NCBI GenBank assembly: GCA_022836915.1
Contig: CP094668.1
Span: 1,984,001 to 2,048,000, forward strand
Direction: 5' to 3'
Source of the DNA: Paenibacillus sp. OVF10
GTDB taxonomy: Bacteria; Bacillota; Bacilli; Paenibacillales; Paenibacillaceae
DNA: 64,000 nt
The notes under the pieces: model-generated
What the model saw: only the letters and a program-made list of their open reading frames with translations
The model's database searches: none
Told to the model about the DNA's origin: nothing
Position numbers and translations under genes: made by a program
Part shown: one piece after another, positions 1 to 8,980 of the stretch
Position numbering within the stretch: position 1 is the first letter of the stretch
Layout: the number at the start of each line of letters is the position of its first letter

Positions 1-1271
1 GGATCTCGCTATGCATCGTGATGGGTTCCATCGGCACGATGATCATCACGTACTCGCAATTTTTGTATACGTTCTATCAGGTATATGGTGACCTGTATTC
101 CGTAGTCTTTGATCTGGCGATGCTGCTGGGCATGCCAGCGTTATGTTATTTTTTTGAACAGATTATCGGGCCAGGACTGCATGGAATCTTCACCAAACTG
201 CGAAAAATACTATTCATATATTCAGTTATCGCTGTGTTCTCTCTATGTATCTATGTTACTTCAGGTGGGCAATGGGAGATCCTCTACAATCTGCTCGTAC
301 AGCGTGTGGTTGGTATTGTGTTGGTCATTCTGCTGACAATCCTGTTGGTTGGTACCATCGCCAAAGCGCTGCAACGAAATCGGGAAGCTATGCTGCTTGC
401 AACGGGATTTGGTACATTTGCCTTGATCAGTGTGGCTGAACTGTTGTGGTATTATCAGCGGAGTGGGACGTATCATCTGTTATGGTGGAAATGGTCCATG
501 GTTGCATTTGTGATCTCGTTGATTGCCATTCTCGGAAGTCGTTTTGCCGAAAAACATACTAAAGTTCTAGAGTATTCCAAGGAACTGGAGCTGTTCAACA
601 ATGAGTTGCAGCGATCCGAAAAGATGGAGATTATTAGCGAACTGGCTGCTTCCGTTGCCCATGAAGTACGTAACCCACTTCAGGTGACAAGAGGGTTCCT
701 GCAACTTATGACGGAACAGGAAGACAACAAAAATAAGGGGTATGTGCGAATTGCACTGGAAGAACTTGATCGGGCTTCGGGCATCATAACGGATTTTCTT
801 ACCTTTGCCAAACCTGAGTTTGACCATATTATCTCGCTCAATATCTCGGATGAATTCAATCATATTGAAGGCATTCTTGTACCGATGGCTAATCTGGAAG
901 GTGGTAAAATCACTACCGACATTCCGCCAGATCTATATATTCGAGGCAATTCCTCGAAGTTTAAGCAGGCTTTTATCAATATTATCAAGAACAGTATTGA
1001 AGCTCTGCAGGGACAAGGCCAGATTGATATCTGGGCGTACAAGCAGGATGGAATGATTAAGGTACATGTCAGGGATAACGGAGAAGGAATGGACGAGGAA
1101 GCACTCTCCCGGTTGGGCGAGCCTTATTTCTCCAATAAAATCAAAGGCACAGGCCTGGGCATGATGGTGACATTCCGAATTGTTGAAGCGATGCAAGGAC
1201 AGATCAGCTTTACAAGCACCAAAGGGGTAGGAACAGAAGCGGTTGTATCTTTTGCCGAGTTCGTCGATTGA
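1..1271 (+). CDS. Membrane sensor histidine kinase, 5' end outside window
   Basis: The reading frame is open to the left edge, so the N-terminus is missing; the first in-window starts (GTG 18, ATG 21) lie inside a hydrophobic stretch. The visible part has about five or six membrane segments in residues 1-175, a short coiled linker, a HisKA domain with the phospho-acceptor in SVAHEVRNP near visible residue 214, and an HATPase_c domain with N-box NIIKNSIEAL, G1 box DNGEGM and G2 box GTGLGMM. The membrane part resembles 7TMR-DISM-type kinases; the catalytic part resembles Bacillus sporulation-type kinases. No response regulator is adjacent in the window. It converges tail to tail on the NHLP peptide gene with 74 bp between stops. 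Signal and partner are unknown; a receptor role for the neighbouring peptide is only a positional guess. Confidence 0.85.
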   Translation, partial: ISLCIVMGSIGTMIITYSQFLYTFYQVYGDLYSVVFDLAMLLGMPALCYFFEQIIGPGLHGIFTKLRKILFIYSVIAVFSLCIYVTSGGQWEILYNLLVQRVVGIVLVILLTILLVGTIAKALQRNREAMLLATGFGTFALISVAELLWYYQRSGTYHLLWWKWSMVAFVISLIAILGSRFAEKHTKVLEYSKELELFNNELQRSEKMEIISELAASVAHEVRNPLQVTRGFLQLMTEQEDNKNKGYVRIALEELDRASGIITDFLTFAKPEFDHIISLNISDEFNHIEGILVPMANLEGGKITTDIPPDLYIRGNSSKFKQAFINIIKNSIEALQGQGQIDIWAYKQDGMIKVHVRDNGEGMDEEALSRLGEPYFSNKIKGTGLGMMVTFRIVEAMQGQISFTSTKGVGTEAVVSFAEFVD

Positions 1272-1279
1272 CGAACTCG
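1256..1279. terminator. Hairpin spanning the kinase stop codon
   Basis: A perfect 10-bp inverted repeat (CGAGTTCGTC, loop GATT, GACGAACTCG) overlaps the kinase stop. The nearest T-run is about 12 nt downstream, so this is not a textbook terminator. It sits between two convergent genes and may stop or protect either transcript. Confidence 0.35.
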
Positions 1280-1345
1280 CAGAAGGATACAGCGGCTTTT
1301 TTGTTCCTACCCCTAATTTCTTACATTACCAATAACTCACCCGGT

Positions 1346-1588
1346 TTAACTTCTCCAAGGTCCGCAATTCACATCATAATTTACTTTGGAAGGATTGGGA
1401 GGTATGACAAGCACATAGTCATTCTGCTGCTCCTCAACGGTACGCACCTGAATGTGCTCCGGGATTACGATACCGAAAGCTTCACGAAGCGCCTGCTTCG
1501 GATTGGAGTGCAATTGTTGTCTGAAGTGCTCGTCAGTCCAAGCCTTTTCAATAATATCCTCATGCAACGTTTTCTCTGATACCATCAT
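1346..1588 (-). CDS. NHLP-leader peptide precursor with Trp-containing tail (ComX-like candidate)
   Basis: This 80-residue peptide fits the NHLP (nitrile-hydratase-like) leader family of RiPP precursors. The visible pattern is an acidic helix EDIIEKAWTDEHFRQQL, the SNPKQALREAFGI block, IPEHIQVRTVEE, and the hydrophobic YVLVIPPNP that normally ends the leader. The remaining tail, SKVNYDVNCGPWRS, would be the core and has one Cys and one Trp third from the C-terminus. An in-frame ATG at 1606 lies inside the AAGGGA ribosome binding site, so the start at 1588, 9 nt after it, is preferred. It follows the isoprenoid-synthase gene by about 54 bp on the same strand, like comX after comQ. No C39 peptidase exporter or cyclodehydratase is nearby. 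Leader family is fairly sure; the prenylated-pheromone role is inference. Confidence 0.75.
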   Translation of the reverse strand: MMVSEKTLHEDIIEKAWTDEHFRQQLHSNPKQALREAFGIVIPEHIQVRTVEEQQNDYVLVIPPNPSKVNYDVNCGPWRS

Positions 1589-1642
1589 CGTCAACATTCC
1601 CTTCATATTTAAAATTAAACTGAATCAGCTTAGTCCTTATGC

Positions 1643-2590
1643 TCAGAATCCTAACTGTTGCTCGCTAATCCAGTGATGAAACCCGCCTTGGAGGAGCCGT
1701 TTCTTCCGTTGTGTAATGTCCTGAACAGCTTGTACTAAAGTGCTGCATAAATAAGAATTAAACGCCTCGAGATGCGATATTCCTAAGTTAGACGATGTCA
1801 GTGTACGATTATAGCGATAAGCAATGTCTACGTAAGAGTTCATGAGTTGTGTATTATATACATTGTCATGTATACGTTCGCTTAGAGGATGAACTGGATA
1901 GTTGTGATTCAGTGCTGCGGATATGTGGGAGAGGTAGCTGTTGTAGTTTCCATGCACAGCATCTTGTTGCGTGTCTGTGAAGTCATCGGTCATCTGGAGT
2001 GTCATGAGTGTGATGTTGATGGCAGAACACACCGGGATTATCCGGTCGGACTGATTCAGCAGAAGCAGTGCACCAGTAGCTCCAATGAGGAGAGGGGCAG
2101 CCTTTTGCGCAATCAACAAGGGATTCTGTTGGAAATAATCAATGGAATGCTCACCCGTAACACTCACGGCCCAATCCACTACATATTGTCTGAAATAGAC
2201 CCAGAACGTGGAGGAAGGATTGAATAATACCGAGTAAGATTGAAGAGCATCCATGTAATATAGATTACCCAGGGATAACTTCAATGTGGCATTCTCCGGT
2301 TGTTCATCCATCACGTCGTCCTGATTCAGAAAATATAACATGTGAATGAGACAGGCTGTACTTAATTGGTGTGCTTTCTCTGGGGGTAGTTTATCTGAGT
2401 GTTGCATCCAAAGTGGAATGATGTACCCGATGTAGCTGTGTCCCGAATCTCGTAACAGCGGATTAACCGAACGAATCTGCTCTAATGCATGTCCTGAAAA
2501 GGGTTCGGGATATTCCCGTACGAGTTGTTCCGCTGAAGCAAACACGACCTCCAGATCGGATCTAAACGGATCTAACCAATCTCTCCGCAT
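1643..2590 (-). CDS. Class 1 isoprenoid-synthase-fold protein (ComQ-like candidate)
   Basis: This 315-residue, all-helical-looking protein has two aspartate-rich motifs in the arrangement of trans-isoprenyl diphosphate synthases: DDVMD near residue 93, followed by a helix LKLSLGN..MDALQSYSVLF, and DDFTD near residue 204 followed by GNYNSYL. These would bind Mg-diphosphate. Length and layout match ComQ, the isoprenyl transferase that modifies a Trp near the C-terminus of ComX. It lies immediately upstream of, and probably in one operon with, an NHLP-type peptide that also has a near-terminal Trp. It could instead make a free terpenoid or polyprenyl chain. The start ATG at 2590 has AGGAAGGA 12 nt upstream. 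Confidence 0.7.
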   Translation of the reverse strand: MRRDWLDPFRSDLEVVFASAEQLVREYPEPFSGHALEQIRSVNPLLRDSGHSYIGYIIPLWMQHSDKLPPEKAHQLSTACLIHMLYFLNQDDVMDEQPENATLKLSLGNLYYMDALQSYSVLFNPSSTFWVYFRQYVVDWAVSVTGEHSIDYFQQNPLLIAQKAAPLLIGATGALLLLNQSDRIIPVCSAINITLMTLQMTDDFTDTQQDAVHGNYNSYLSHISAALNHNYPVHPLSERIHDNVYNTQLMNSYVDIAYRYNRTLTSSNLGISHLEAFNSYLCSTLVQAVQDITQRKKRLLQGGFHHWISEQQLGF

Positions 2591-2658
2591 CGTTACATAT
2601 CGTCCTTCCTGCGATAAGGTGATTAAGGACTGTTCGACTAGATCATGAAGTTACACTT

Positions 2659-2664
2659 AGTATA
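2659..2664 (-). promoter_or_regulatory. Possible -10 box of the isoprenoid-synthase/peptide pair
   Basis: On the minus strand a perfect TATACT lies about 70 bp upstream of the ATG at 2590. No good -35 hexamer is present 16-18 bp upstream, only an A/T-rich tract, which would suit an activated promoter. The region also carries the divergent promoter of the gene at 2810. Confidence 0.3.
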
Positions 2665-2809
2665 GCGGAAATAAACTGAAAAAAATAGGATTTTTTGTGA
2701 TCAATTGTGAGAAAAATGATGACTTTTTGTATTTTATGGCATAAAAAAGTGGATTTTAGGCTCAAACTAGGAAGGCACAGGATTTCGACATCGGAAAGGC
2801 GGCAGAAAA

Positions 2810-3547
2810 ATGAATTTGAAATGGAAAACATGGATGGCAGCCGGATTGGCAGCCGTAGTTATAACAGCAGCAACAGGACATGTGGCATTTGCTGATTCAA
2901 CCGTTCGGGCTGAGGAACATGACGATGCGTCAAAAGTTTCTTCCTCCGGCAAACCAGCAAAGCCATGCATGCAGGCAGGACACGGTCTGTTTATGATTGG
3001 TGAGACGGCAGACTTGCTTGGGATTGGACTTCGGGATCTGAAAGAACAGATGGAACTTGGCAAGACGTTGTCCCAGATTGCGAAAGAGCGTAAGGGACTT
3101 AATGAGGAGCAGTTATTGCAGAAGTTGAAGCCTACACTTGCACAGCGTCTGGATCAAGCTGTCGATGAGGGGTGCCTCACCAAGGAACAAGCAGCAGCTA
3201 CGAAGGCGGACATGGATACCAAGTTGAAAAAGGTCATTAATACCCCGCTGCGTGACTTGCGGCGTGAATTTGCCCACTATGGCAAACGTTCCATGGTAGA
3301 TAAAGGCGAAATTGCCCGGTTTATTGGAGTCACCCCTGCTCAACTGCACGCGCAGCTTCAGGGAGGGAAATCACTGGCTGAGATTGCTCAGGCAAAAGGC
3401 ATTAGTGAAACGCAGCTGGTGGACAAGCTGAAGGAACAATTAACGGGTGATCTGAAGAGATTTGTGAATCAGAAGGGCAATGTGCATCCAGCCCCGGGTC
3501 CCCAGGAACCTGTTCCTGGACGATCAACTTCGAGTGAAGTGAAATAA
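2810..3547 (+). CDS. Secreted helical repeat protein of unknown function
   Basis: A 245-residue protein with a classical signal peptide (MNLKWK, hydrophobic core, cleavage after AFA near residue 28). The mature part contains two related units of about 45 residues: LLGIGLRDLKEQMELGKTL and FIGVTPAQLHAQLQGGKSL, each continuing into ..IA..KG..E.QL..KLK. Such units occur in small secreted or wall-associated proteins of Bacillales with no known activity. The tail is Pro/Gly-rich (PGPQEPVPGRS). ATG 2810 follows a weak GAAAGGCGG. It is monocistronic, followed at once by a strong terminator. Function not recognised. Confidence 0.7.
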   Translation: MNLKWKTWMAAGLAAVVITAATGHVAFADSTVRAEEHDDASKVSSSGKPAKPCMQAGHGLFMIGETADLLGIGLRDLKEQMELGKTLSQIAKERKGLNEEQLLQKLKPTLAQRLDQAVDEGCLTKEQAAATKADMDTKLKKVINTPLRDLRREFAHYGKRSMVDKGEIARFIGVTPAQLHAQLQGGKSLAEIAQAKGISETQLVDKLKEQLTGDLKRFVNQKGNVHPAPGPQEPVPGRSTSSEVK

Positions 3548-3582
3548 AGAAGAGCGTCTCCATAAGGGGACGCTCTTCTTTA
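3546..3582. terminator. Bidirectional terminator
   Basis: A 13-bp near-perfect stem (AAAGAAGAGCGTC with GACGCTCTTCTTT), with T-rich ends on both strands, serves the secreted protein gene on the plus strand and the acyltransferase on the minus strand. Confidence 0.85.
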
Positions 3583-3584
3583 TT

Positions 3585-4837
3585 TCAAAACGGCTCACTC
3601 GTTCCCGGGCTGCGAGTGTGGCCGGGTGACGGAGTTCGCTCAGGTGTAATTCTTTTGTCCACAGCAGCTGATGAATGGGAGGTTGAACGTGGTTTGCGCA
3701 TTAACCCTACCGTGAAACGTGAGCCAGGAAGCTTGGACAGCGCCCAACTGATTGCAAGAGCCATAACAACCGTTACAAGGAACGATAGCAACGTTACAGG
3801 CAGATGCCATCCACTGAGTTGAAGCGGTCTGGTTACATAAGCGATAGCGTAAATTACCAGTGCATGAACCAGATATCCACCAAATGAATAGCGGCCAATC
3901 CAGGATAACAGGCGCTGAAACCGTGTATCTTTGCCTCGCATCAGTACAAGGAAACCATACATCATAAACATCTGAGCCATAATGATCAGGAATGTGGTTG
4001 GTTTCAGATAGGTGGAGATATTCAGATTAACAACATCCCCGGACCCACGCAGCACATCGTAACCAAGCCATATATACATCCCTATAAACAGACAGATCGT
4101 CCATGGCAGCACCTTGGTGGTCCAACTCCTCCAGCTATCCACTGACCAGGCACATACGGCACCCAGTAAAAAGTAGAACCAGTACATCACCCATGAATAG
4201 GAGCGATATTGCAGCAACGTTGACCATGGCTCAGACATGGATTCTGTCCAGCTCCCCATATTATAGTAGGACCATTTCATAAGCAGGCCGTAGAATGCAG
4301 CTGCCAAGACAATGAGTGCCACAATGACTTGCATGGGCGTGAAACGTGAGGTGTTCTGGATACGTCTCTGAATGGCTTTCGCTCCCGCCAAAAAAGGGGG
4401 AACAGAATATAGAACTGAAACACCATAATGACAAACCAGAGATGATATCCCGTCTGCGGGACAAACAGTTCACGAATCAGACTGCAAAAATCGGGTATGC
4501 CTGCACGCCAGAACGCGGGGGTGAAAATACGGACTGCGAGCCAATAGATCAGTGTCCATACGACAAACGGCATATAGATATCGCCAAATCGCTTTCGAAT
4601 GAAGCGAGGATATTCCGGTTTGGTGTTACGATGATGGTAAAACAACATTACACCCGATAGAAATACAAACGTTGGCGTACCAAATCGGGTCAGATGATAA
4701 ATCATGGTCAGCATAATGGAATCCGGTTGTTCAATATCAGCGCGATAGATATACTCAGCGATACTATGCTGCATGACGATTGCCAGAAAGGCAATGCCCC
4801 GCAGTTCGGTCCATTCCGCTATTCGCGGTTTTTTCAC
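3585..4837 (-). CDS. Acyltransferase 3 family membrane protein (one frameshift in the read)
   Basis: Two frames together give a 417-residue membrane O-acyltransferase of the acyltransferase_3 family: start MKKPRIAEWTELRGIAFLAI, catalytic-type His in VMQHS near residue 23, and about ten membrane segments ending in a basic Ser/Pro-rich tail. The break is at a run of six A on the plus strand (4390-4395). One extra base joins ILFPLF to LAGAKAIQRR and makes the length divisible by three. The family acetylates or acylates wall polymers, exopolysaccharides or oligosaccharides; the substrate here cannot be told. The neighbouring LCP ligase hints at a cell-envelope role. Confidence 0.8.
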
Positions 4838-4925
4838 ATTGTAATCCTCCTCCAGGAACCGGAGTTCATCATATAAGGGTACCCGTTAAACATTAAGGCT
4901 GCATTAAATGGAGAAAATAGGTACT

Positions 4926-4953
4926 AAAAAAGACGGCTATGGCCGTCTTTTTT
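4926..4953. terminator. Bidirectional terminator
   Basis: Stem AAAAAAGACGGC / GCCGTCTTTTTT with a 4-nt loop, directly downstream of the LCP gene on the minus strand. Confidence 0.85.
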
Positions 4954-4975
4954 GTTGATATATCTGATGCTTATT

Positions 4976-5968
4976 TTAGTTCTGTTCCTCTGATGATGGA
5001 GTCTCTGAGGACGCGGCATCTTCTTCAAACAGTTTCTGAATGTAGGACTGGAGTTTGGTTACATCAACACCCAGCACCTGAGCTGAGCCGACCAGTTCAT
5101 TGGTGAGGAGTTTGTTCGGTGGAATCTGCTGCTGATCGATATCGTTCACATGGATATCGAAGCCAAGTGATGCGAGTTTTAACATCTGGGTTGGACTGAG
5201 GTCTGTCTCAATATAGGGAGCGATGGCTTCCAGGATATCCGGGATTTTGAAGAGCGACGTGGTGCTCTGCATTTTCTTGGCCAGCTCGGTCATGAAGATC
5301 CGCTGCCGTTCGGTACGGGTAAAATCCGAGGTGGCATCATGTCGGAACCGAACATATTGCAGGGCGGTTTTGCCGTCCATATGCTGCAATCCTTTTTTCA
5401 AGTCAATGTCGTACATATGTTTATCTGCTTTACTGGTGTAATACATGTCTTTCTCTACGTCGATTTCAATGCCGCCTACCGCATCAACAAGTGCCATGAA
5501 ACCTGTAAAGTCTGTGTAGACATAATGCTGAATGGGAATACCGAGCAGATCACTGACGGTTTGTTTGGTCAGCTCCGCACCCCCGTAGGAAAAGGCTGCA
5601 TTAAGTCTGCTTTTGCCATGCCCTGGAATGGCTACATAGGTATCTCGCAGTACGGAGAATAGATGGGCTTTCTTCGTGACCGGATCAATGGAAGCGACCA
5701 TGACCGAGTCCGAGCGTCCTGCATCGTCGCCTCTTGAGTCTCCGCCAAGGAGCAAAATGTTCACCCGTTCCTGGCCCTCCCATCTGGGAATCGTTGTCGT
5801 TGGTGTGTCTGAATCGCTGTCTGTGCCGGAAGAGGACGAGTTTGAAGTCCCGGAAGCCGTGGAGATGCTATTGGCAAAATGAACAATCGAATATCCGTAA
5901 TATACAACGACACCTGTAATCGCAAGTGCCAGGGTCAGGGCTGTACCCCATAACCATTTTTTAAGCAT
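4976..5968 (-). CDS. LytR-CpsA-Psr (LCP) family cell-wall ligase
   Basis: A 330-residue protein with a short cytoplasmic N-terminus (MLKKWLWG), one membrane helix at about residues 7-26, a Ser/Thr/Asp-rich linker and an extracellular LCP domain. Family marks include NILLLGGDSRG, the Arg/Asp motif GRSDSVMV, SVLRDTYV, GVxGGIEIDV-like VGGIEIDVEK and YVRFRHDATSDFTRTERQR. LCP enzymes transfer undecaprenyl-linked wall teichoic acid or other anionic glycopolymers to peptidoglycan. The start at 5968 is chosen because AAAGGTGA lies 6 nt upstream; the frame is open for 32 codons further upstream but without membrane logic. It is divergent from the BcrC-type phosphatase, also part of the undecaprenyl carrier cycle. 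Confidence 0.9.
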   Translation of the reverse strand: MLKKWLWGTALTLALAITGVVVYYGYSIVHFANSISTASGTSNSSSSGTDSDSDTPTTTIPRWEGQERVNILLLGGDSRGDDAGRSDSVMVASIDPVTKKAHLFSVLRDTYVAIPGHGKSRLNAAFSYGGAELTKQTVSDLLGIPIQHYVYTDFTGFMALVDAVGGIEIDVEKDMYYTSKADKHMYDIDLKKGLQHMDGKTALQYVRFRHDATSDFTRTERQRIFMTELAKKMQSTTSLFKIPDILEAIAPYIETDLSPTQMLKLASLGFDIHVNDIDQQQIPPNKLLTNELVGSAQVLGVDVTKLQSYIQKLFEEDAASSETPSSEEQN

Positions 5969-6076
5969 AATCTTCACCTTTCTATGATTGAACTGATATG
6001 TAACCCAAACTAGTTTAACAAAAAGAAAGCAAAATGTCCTCTTTGATTTCGTAACTTCGGTCAATGTGAGGATTGT

Positions 6077-6105
6077 TTGACAAATAGTTAGTGTATATTT
6101 ATTAT
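6077..6105 (+). promoter_or_regulatory. Sigma-A type promoter of the BcrC-like gene
   Basis: TTGACA (6077-6082), a 17-bp spacer, then TATTAT (6100-6105), 48 bp upstream of the ATG. Confidence 0.75.
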
Positions 6106-6153
6106 GTAAAAAATAATCTTTGTTTTGTGTAATGGGGGTATTAAAAGCCAGTT

Positions 6154-6705
6154 ATGAATCAATCACTATTTAATTGGATTAATCAGTTTGCAGACCAAAT
6201 ACCGTTTCTGGACTGGTTTATGATCACATCATCCGAGTATGCGGTTTGGGTCATGATCGCACTGCTCGTTATCGTATGGTTTCTCGGCGATCCATCGAAA
6301 CAGCGAATTGTTTTTTATGCCTGTGTAGCTTCCATTGTAGCTTTAGTTCTAACCAAATGGGGGATATCACCAGCAGTGGGTCATCCAAGGCCTTTTGTAG
6401 AAGGGCCAGTGCATCAACTGGTTGCCCATGTACCTGATCCTTCTTTTCCAAGTAAACATGCTTCCTTTGTATTTGCTCTAGCGGCTGCTTCATTCTTCAT
6501 TGGACGTCGCTTCGGGTTATGGATGTTGTTACTCGCTGTGTTGACAGGGGTGTCTCGTGTATATGTTGGTGTGCATTATCCAGGAGATATTCTGGGAGGA
6601 TTCATTCTCGGAAGTCTGCTTAGTGTGGTTCTGATTATAACCCGCAATTATACCAAGTCGATTCCCGACTTTTTCATTAACATACACCGACGTGTTTTTC
6701 GTTAG
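6154..6705 (+). CDS. bcrC: Undecaprenyl-diphosphatase, PAP2 family (BcrC-type)
   Basis: A 183-residue integral membrane protein with the three PAP2 phosphatase motifs: KWGISPAVGHPRP, PSFPSKH and SRVYVGVHYPGD. It would dephosphorylate undecaprenyl diphosphate outside the membrane to recycle the lipid carrier for peptidoglycan and teichoic acid, and often gives bacitracin resistance. About five membrane segments. The ribosome binding site is odd: GGGGG lies about 15 nt before the ATG, but no better in-frame start is visible. Other PAP2 phosphatase activities cannot be excluded from sequence. Confidence 0.85.
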   Translation: MNQSLFNWINQFADQIPFLDWFMITSSEYAVWVMIALLVIVWFLGDPSKQRIVFYACVASIVALVLTKWGISPAVGHPRPFVEGPVHQLVAHVPDPSFPSKHASFVFALAAASFFIGRRFGLWMLLLAVLTGVSRVYVGVHYPGDILGGFILGSLLSVVLIITRNYTKSIPDFFINIHRRVFR

Positions 6706-6750
6706 CTTCTGCACGTAATATGGAGCGAAATCGTAATAGTTTTGTTCAAT

Positions 6751-6798
6751 AAAGAAGTCTCTTTCTCTGGTTCTGCCAAAGATGGGAGACTTCTTTTG
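6751..6798 (+). terminator. Terminator after bcrC
   Basis: AGAAGTCTC pairs with GAGACTTCT across a 24-nt loop and is followed by TTTT. Confidence 0.7.
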
Positions 6799-6910
6799 CG
6801 TTATATTCGAAGTTAAGCGAAATTTATAGAAAATGAATTCTAACATCTACAATTCATGACGATAGGTGACGATATACTATAAATATGTATTATTTTGAGG
6901 AGTGGGACAC

Positions 6911-8646
6911 ATGGAAGACACGCGGGGGAATAAGTTGGGGATATTGAAGTTAACGATTCGAGGCAAGTTACTGACTGGTTTTTTAATTGTCGTGGCTCTG
7001 CTGGTTGTTGTAAGCGTTTATGCGTTAATACAGATCCATAATATGTCAGGTAAAGCCAATGATGTAGATCAGACTTGGATGCCGAGTGTAAGCCTCCTTG
7101 GCTTGATGAATGGCGATGTTTCGGATGTAGAGCGGTTGGCGCTGGCAATTATCGTTGAACAAGACGAAGAAGAAAATGTCAAGGTGAATGAAGCGTTAAA
7201 GTTGCTCCTCACGAAGATTGAGGATGAGCGTAAACAGTTGCTTACATACATTGAGAGCAATGATGAAGCGATGAAGCTCTACAATGATTTCAGTACGAAT
7301 TATGATGCTTATGTGGAGAAAATGCCTGCATTCATAGAATTCGGTATTGCAAATAACTATGAAGAAGCAAGTAGACTGCACACTGAAGCCTATCCAATGT
7401 GGTACACAGCAAACGACTCTATCGCCAAGTTAATCACTTTAGGCAATGAAGGATCGGATGCAGCAACGAATGAGTCTGTTGTGATGGCAGAGAATACATT
7501 TAATGTGATTTTGGCAGTGACGATTTTTGCATTCTTGCTAGCTGTATTTATTGCCTTCTTCATTGCAAGCATCATTTCACGTCCAATCAAAAAAATGAAT
7601 GAAGCGGCCATGGCTATTGCCAATGGTGATCTGACGGGTGAGACGATTGTACTTAAGAACAAAGACGAATTGGGAACGCTCGCGGCTTCCTTCAATACCA
7701 TGAGTGGCAATTTGCGCTCCATGATTGAATCGGTATCGATGACTTCCGAACAGGTAGCCGCTTCATCGGAGGAGCTTCTTGCAAGTGCAGAGCAAAATAC
7801 TCAAGCCTCGGAACAGATCTCCCAAACGGTCGAAGAACTGGCTGTAGGTACGTCTGATCAAGTTGATATTGTGAAGCGTTCTTCACAGGCGATGAATGAG
7901 ATGGCTCTCGGATCAGAGCAGATTGCCGAGCTTGCTCAGAGTGTATCCGTATCTGCTGTAGATGCGGCGAATCAATCTTCCGAAGGAAATATGATTATTC
8001 AGCAAGCGGTTGAACAGATGGGTTCTGTTCGAAATTCCATTGCTTCGCTTACTGAATTGGTTACAGGGCTGGGGAACGTTCAGCAGAGATTGGAACCATT
8101 ACCGAGGTAATCAACAACATTGCCCGGCAGACCAATCTGCTTGCACTGAATGCAGCCATTGAAGCCGCACGAGCAGGAGAGCATGGACGTGGTTTCGCCG
8201 TAGTTGCGGGAGAAGTGCGTAAGTTGGCTGAGGAATCTTCTACTTCTGCGCAAAGAATTACGGATCTCGTTCAATTGATTCAGAAAGATACGGATCATGC
8301 TGTTCAGGCAGTCAAAGTGAACAGCAGTGAGACAGAAGCAGGAATCGAGCTGGTTACTGCGGCAGGACAAGCGTTCGAGCAGATCTCGGATGCGGTCAAC
8401 AAAGTAGCGGGTGAAATCCAGGAAGTATCTGCAGGTTCAGAAGAAATGTCGGCTAGTACAACTGAGGTTGTAGGATATGTAAGTCAAATCTCCAACATTG
8501 CTGGAGAGGCAGCGGGCGGGGTTCATAATGTATCTGCCGCAACTCAGCAGCAGTTGGCTTCGATGGAAGAGATTGCATCATCCGCAGGTTCATTATCCAA
8601 AATGGCCGAAGAACTGCAGGAGCAGATTAACAAGTTCAAAGTGTAA
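6911..8646 (+). CDS. Methyl-accepting chemotaxis protein (one frameshift in the read)
   Basis: A 578-residue chemoreceptor when one G is restored to the GGGG run at 8071-8074 (LVTGLG then [12 protein letters not shown]). Order: cytoplasmic start, membrane helix at about 18-40, extracellular four-helix-bundle sensor, second membrane helix at about 200-222, HAMP domain ([19 protein letters not shown]) and a long MA signalling domain whose tip carries [19 protein letters not shown] and [15 protein letters not shown]. It passes ligand signals to CheA/CheW. ATG 6911 is preferred over GTG 6902 because GAGGAG lies 8 nt upstream. Monocistronic. Ligand unknown. Confidence 0.92.
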
Positions 8647-8742
8647 CCAATGAGATGTTCTGACACCTAAGGTGTACAGAAACATACTGACAGGATGGTC
8701 AGAATGCCATTCGATTTATACTGTTGATGATAGCAAGGGCGA

Positions 8743-8790
8743 GAAGCTGTTTCTCTAACGCGTATATGTGTTAGAGAAACAGCTTTTTTG
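8743..8790 (+). terminator. Terminator after chemoreceptor gene
   Basis: A 15-bp stem AAGCTGTTTCTCTAAC / GTTAGAGAAACAGCTT followed by TTTTT. Confidence 0.9.
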
Positions 8791-8980
8791 TCGCATGACG
8801 CAGAGCAGGTCACAACAATGTTATTTCAGAAGTCACCAACGCTTATATAGCTAGTGAAACAAACGGCTATAATGGTAATTAATGGTGGAACTTACACTGA
8901 AATACACCATGGGGAGGAGCGATATAAACTTGCAGTCCAGAGTAATGCATACGGAATATTGATGAAGAGGAGATGAATAG
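8791..8980 (+). promoter_or_regulatory. Leader region of the cellulase genes
   Basis: Contains a perfect TATAAT at 8868-8873 with no clear -35 hexamer, then about 100 nt of leader and the ribosome binding site AGGAGA at 8968-8973. A regulated promoter is plausible. No cre box was found. Confidence 0.35.

Noticed and set aside
1..1271. Kinase as a true ComP
   Set aside because: The phospho-acceptor domain is of the ordinary HisKA type, the gene is convergent and no comA-like regulator is in view.
2643..2831. Short frames on both strands between 2643 and 2895
   Set aside because: They cover the divergent promoter region and the start of the secreted-protein gene; A/T-rich chance frames.
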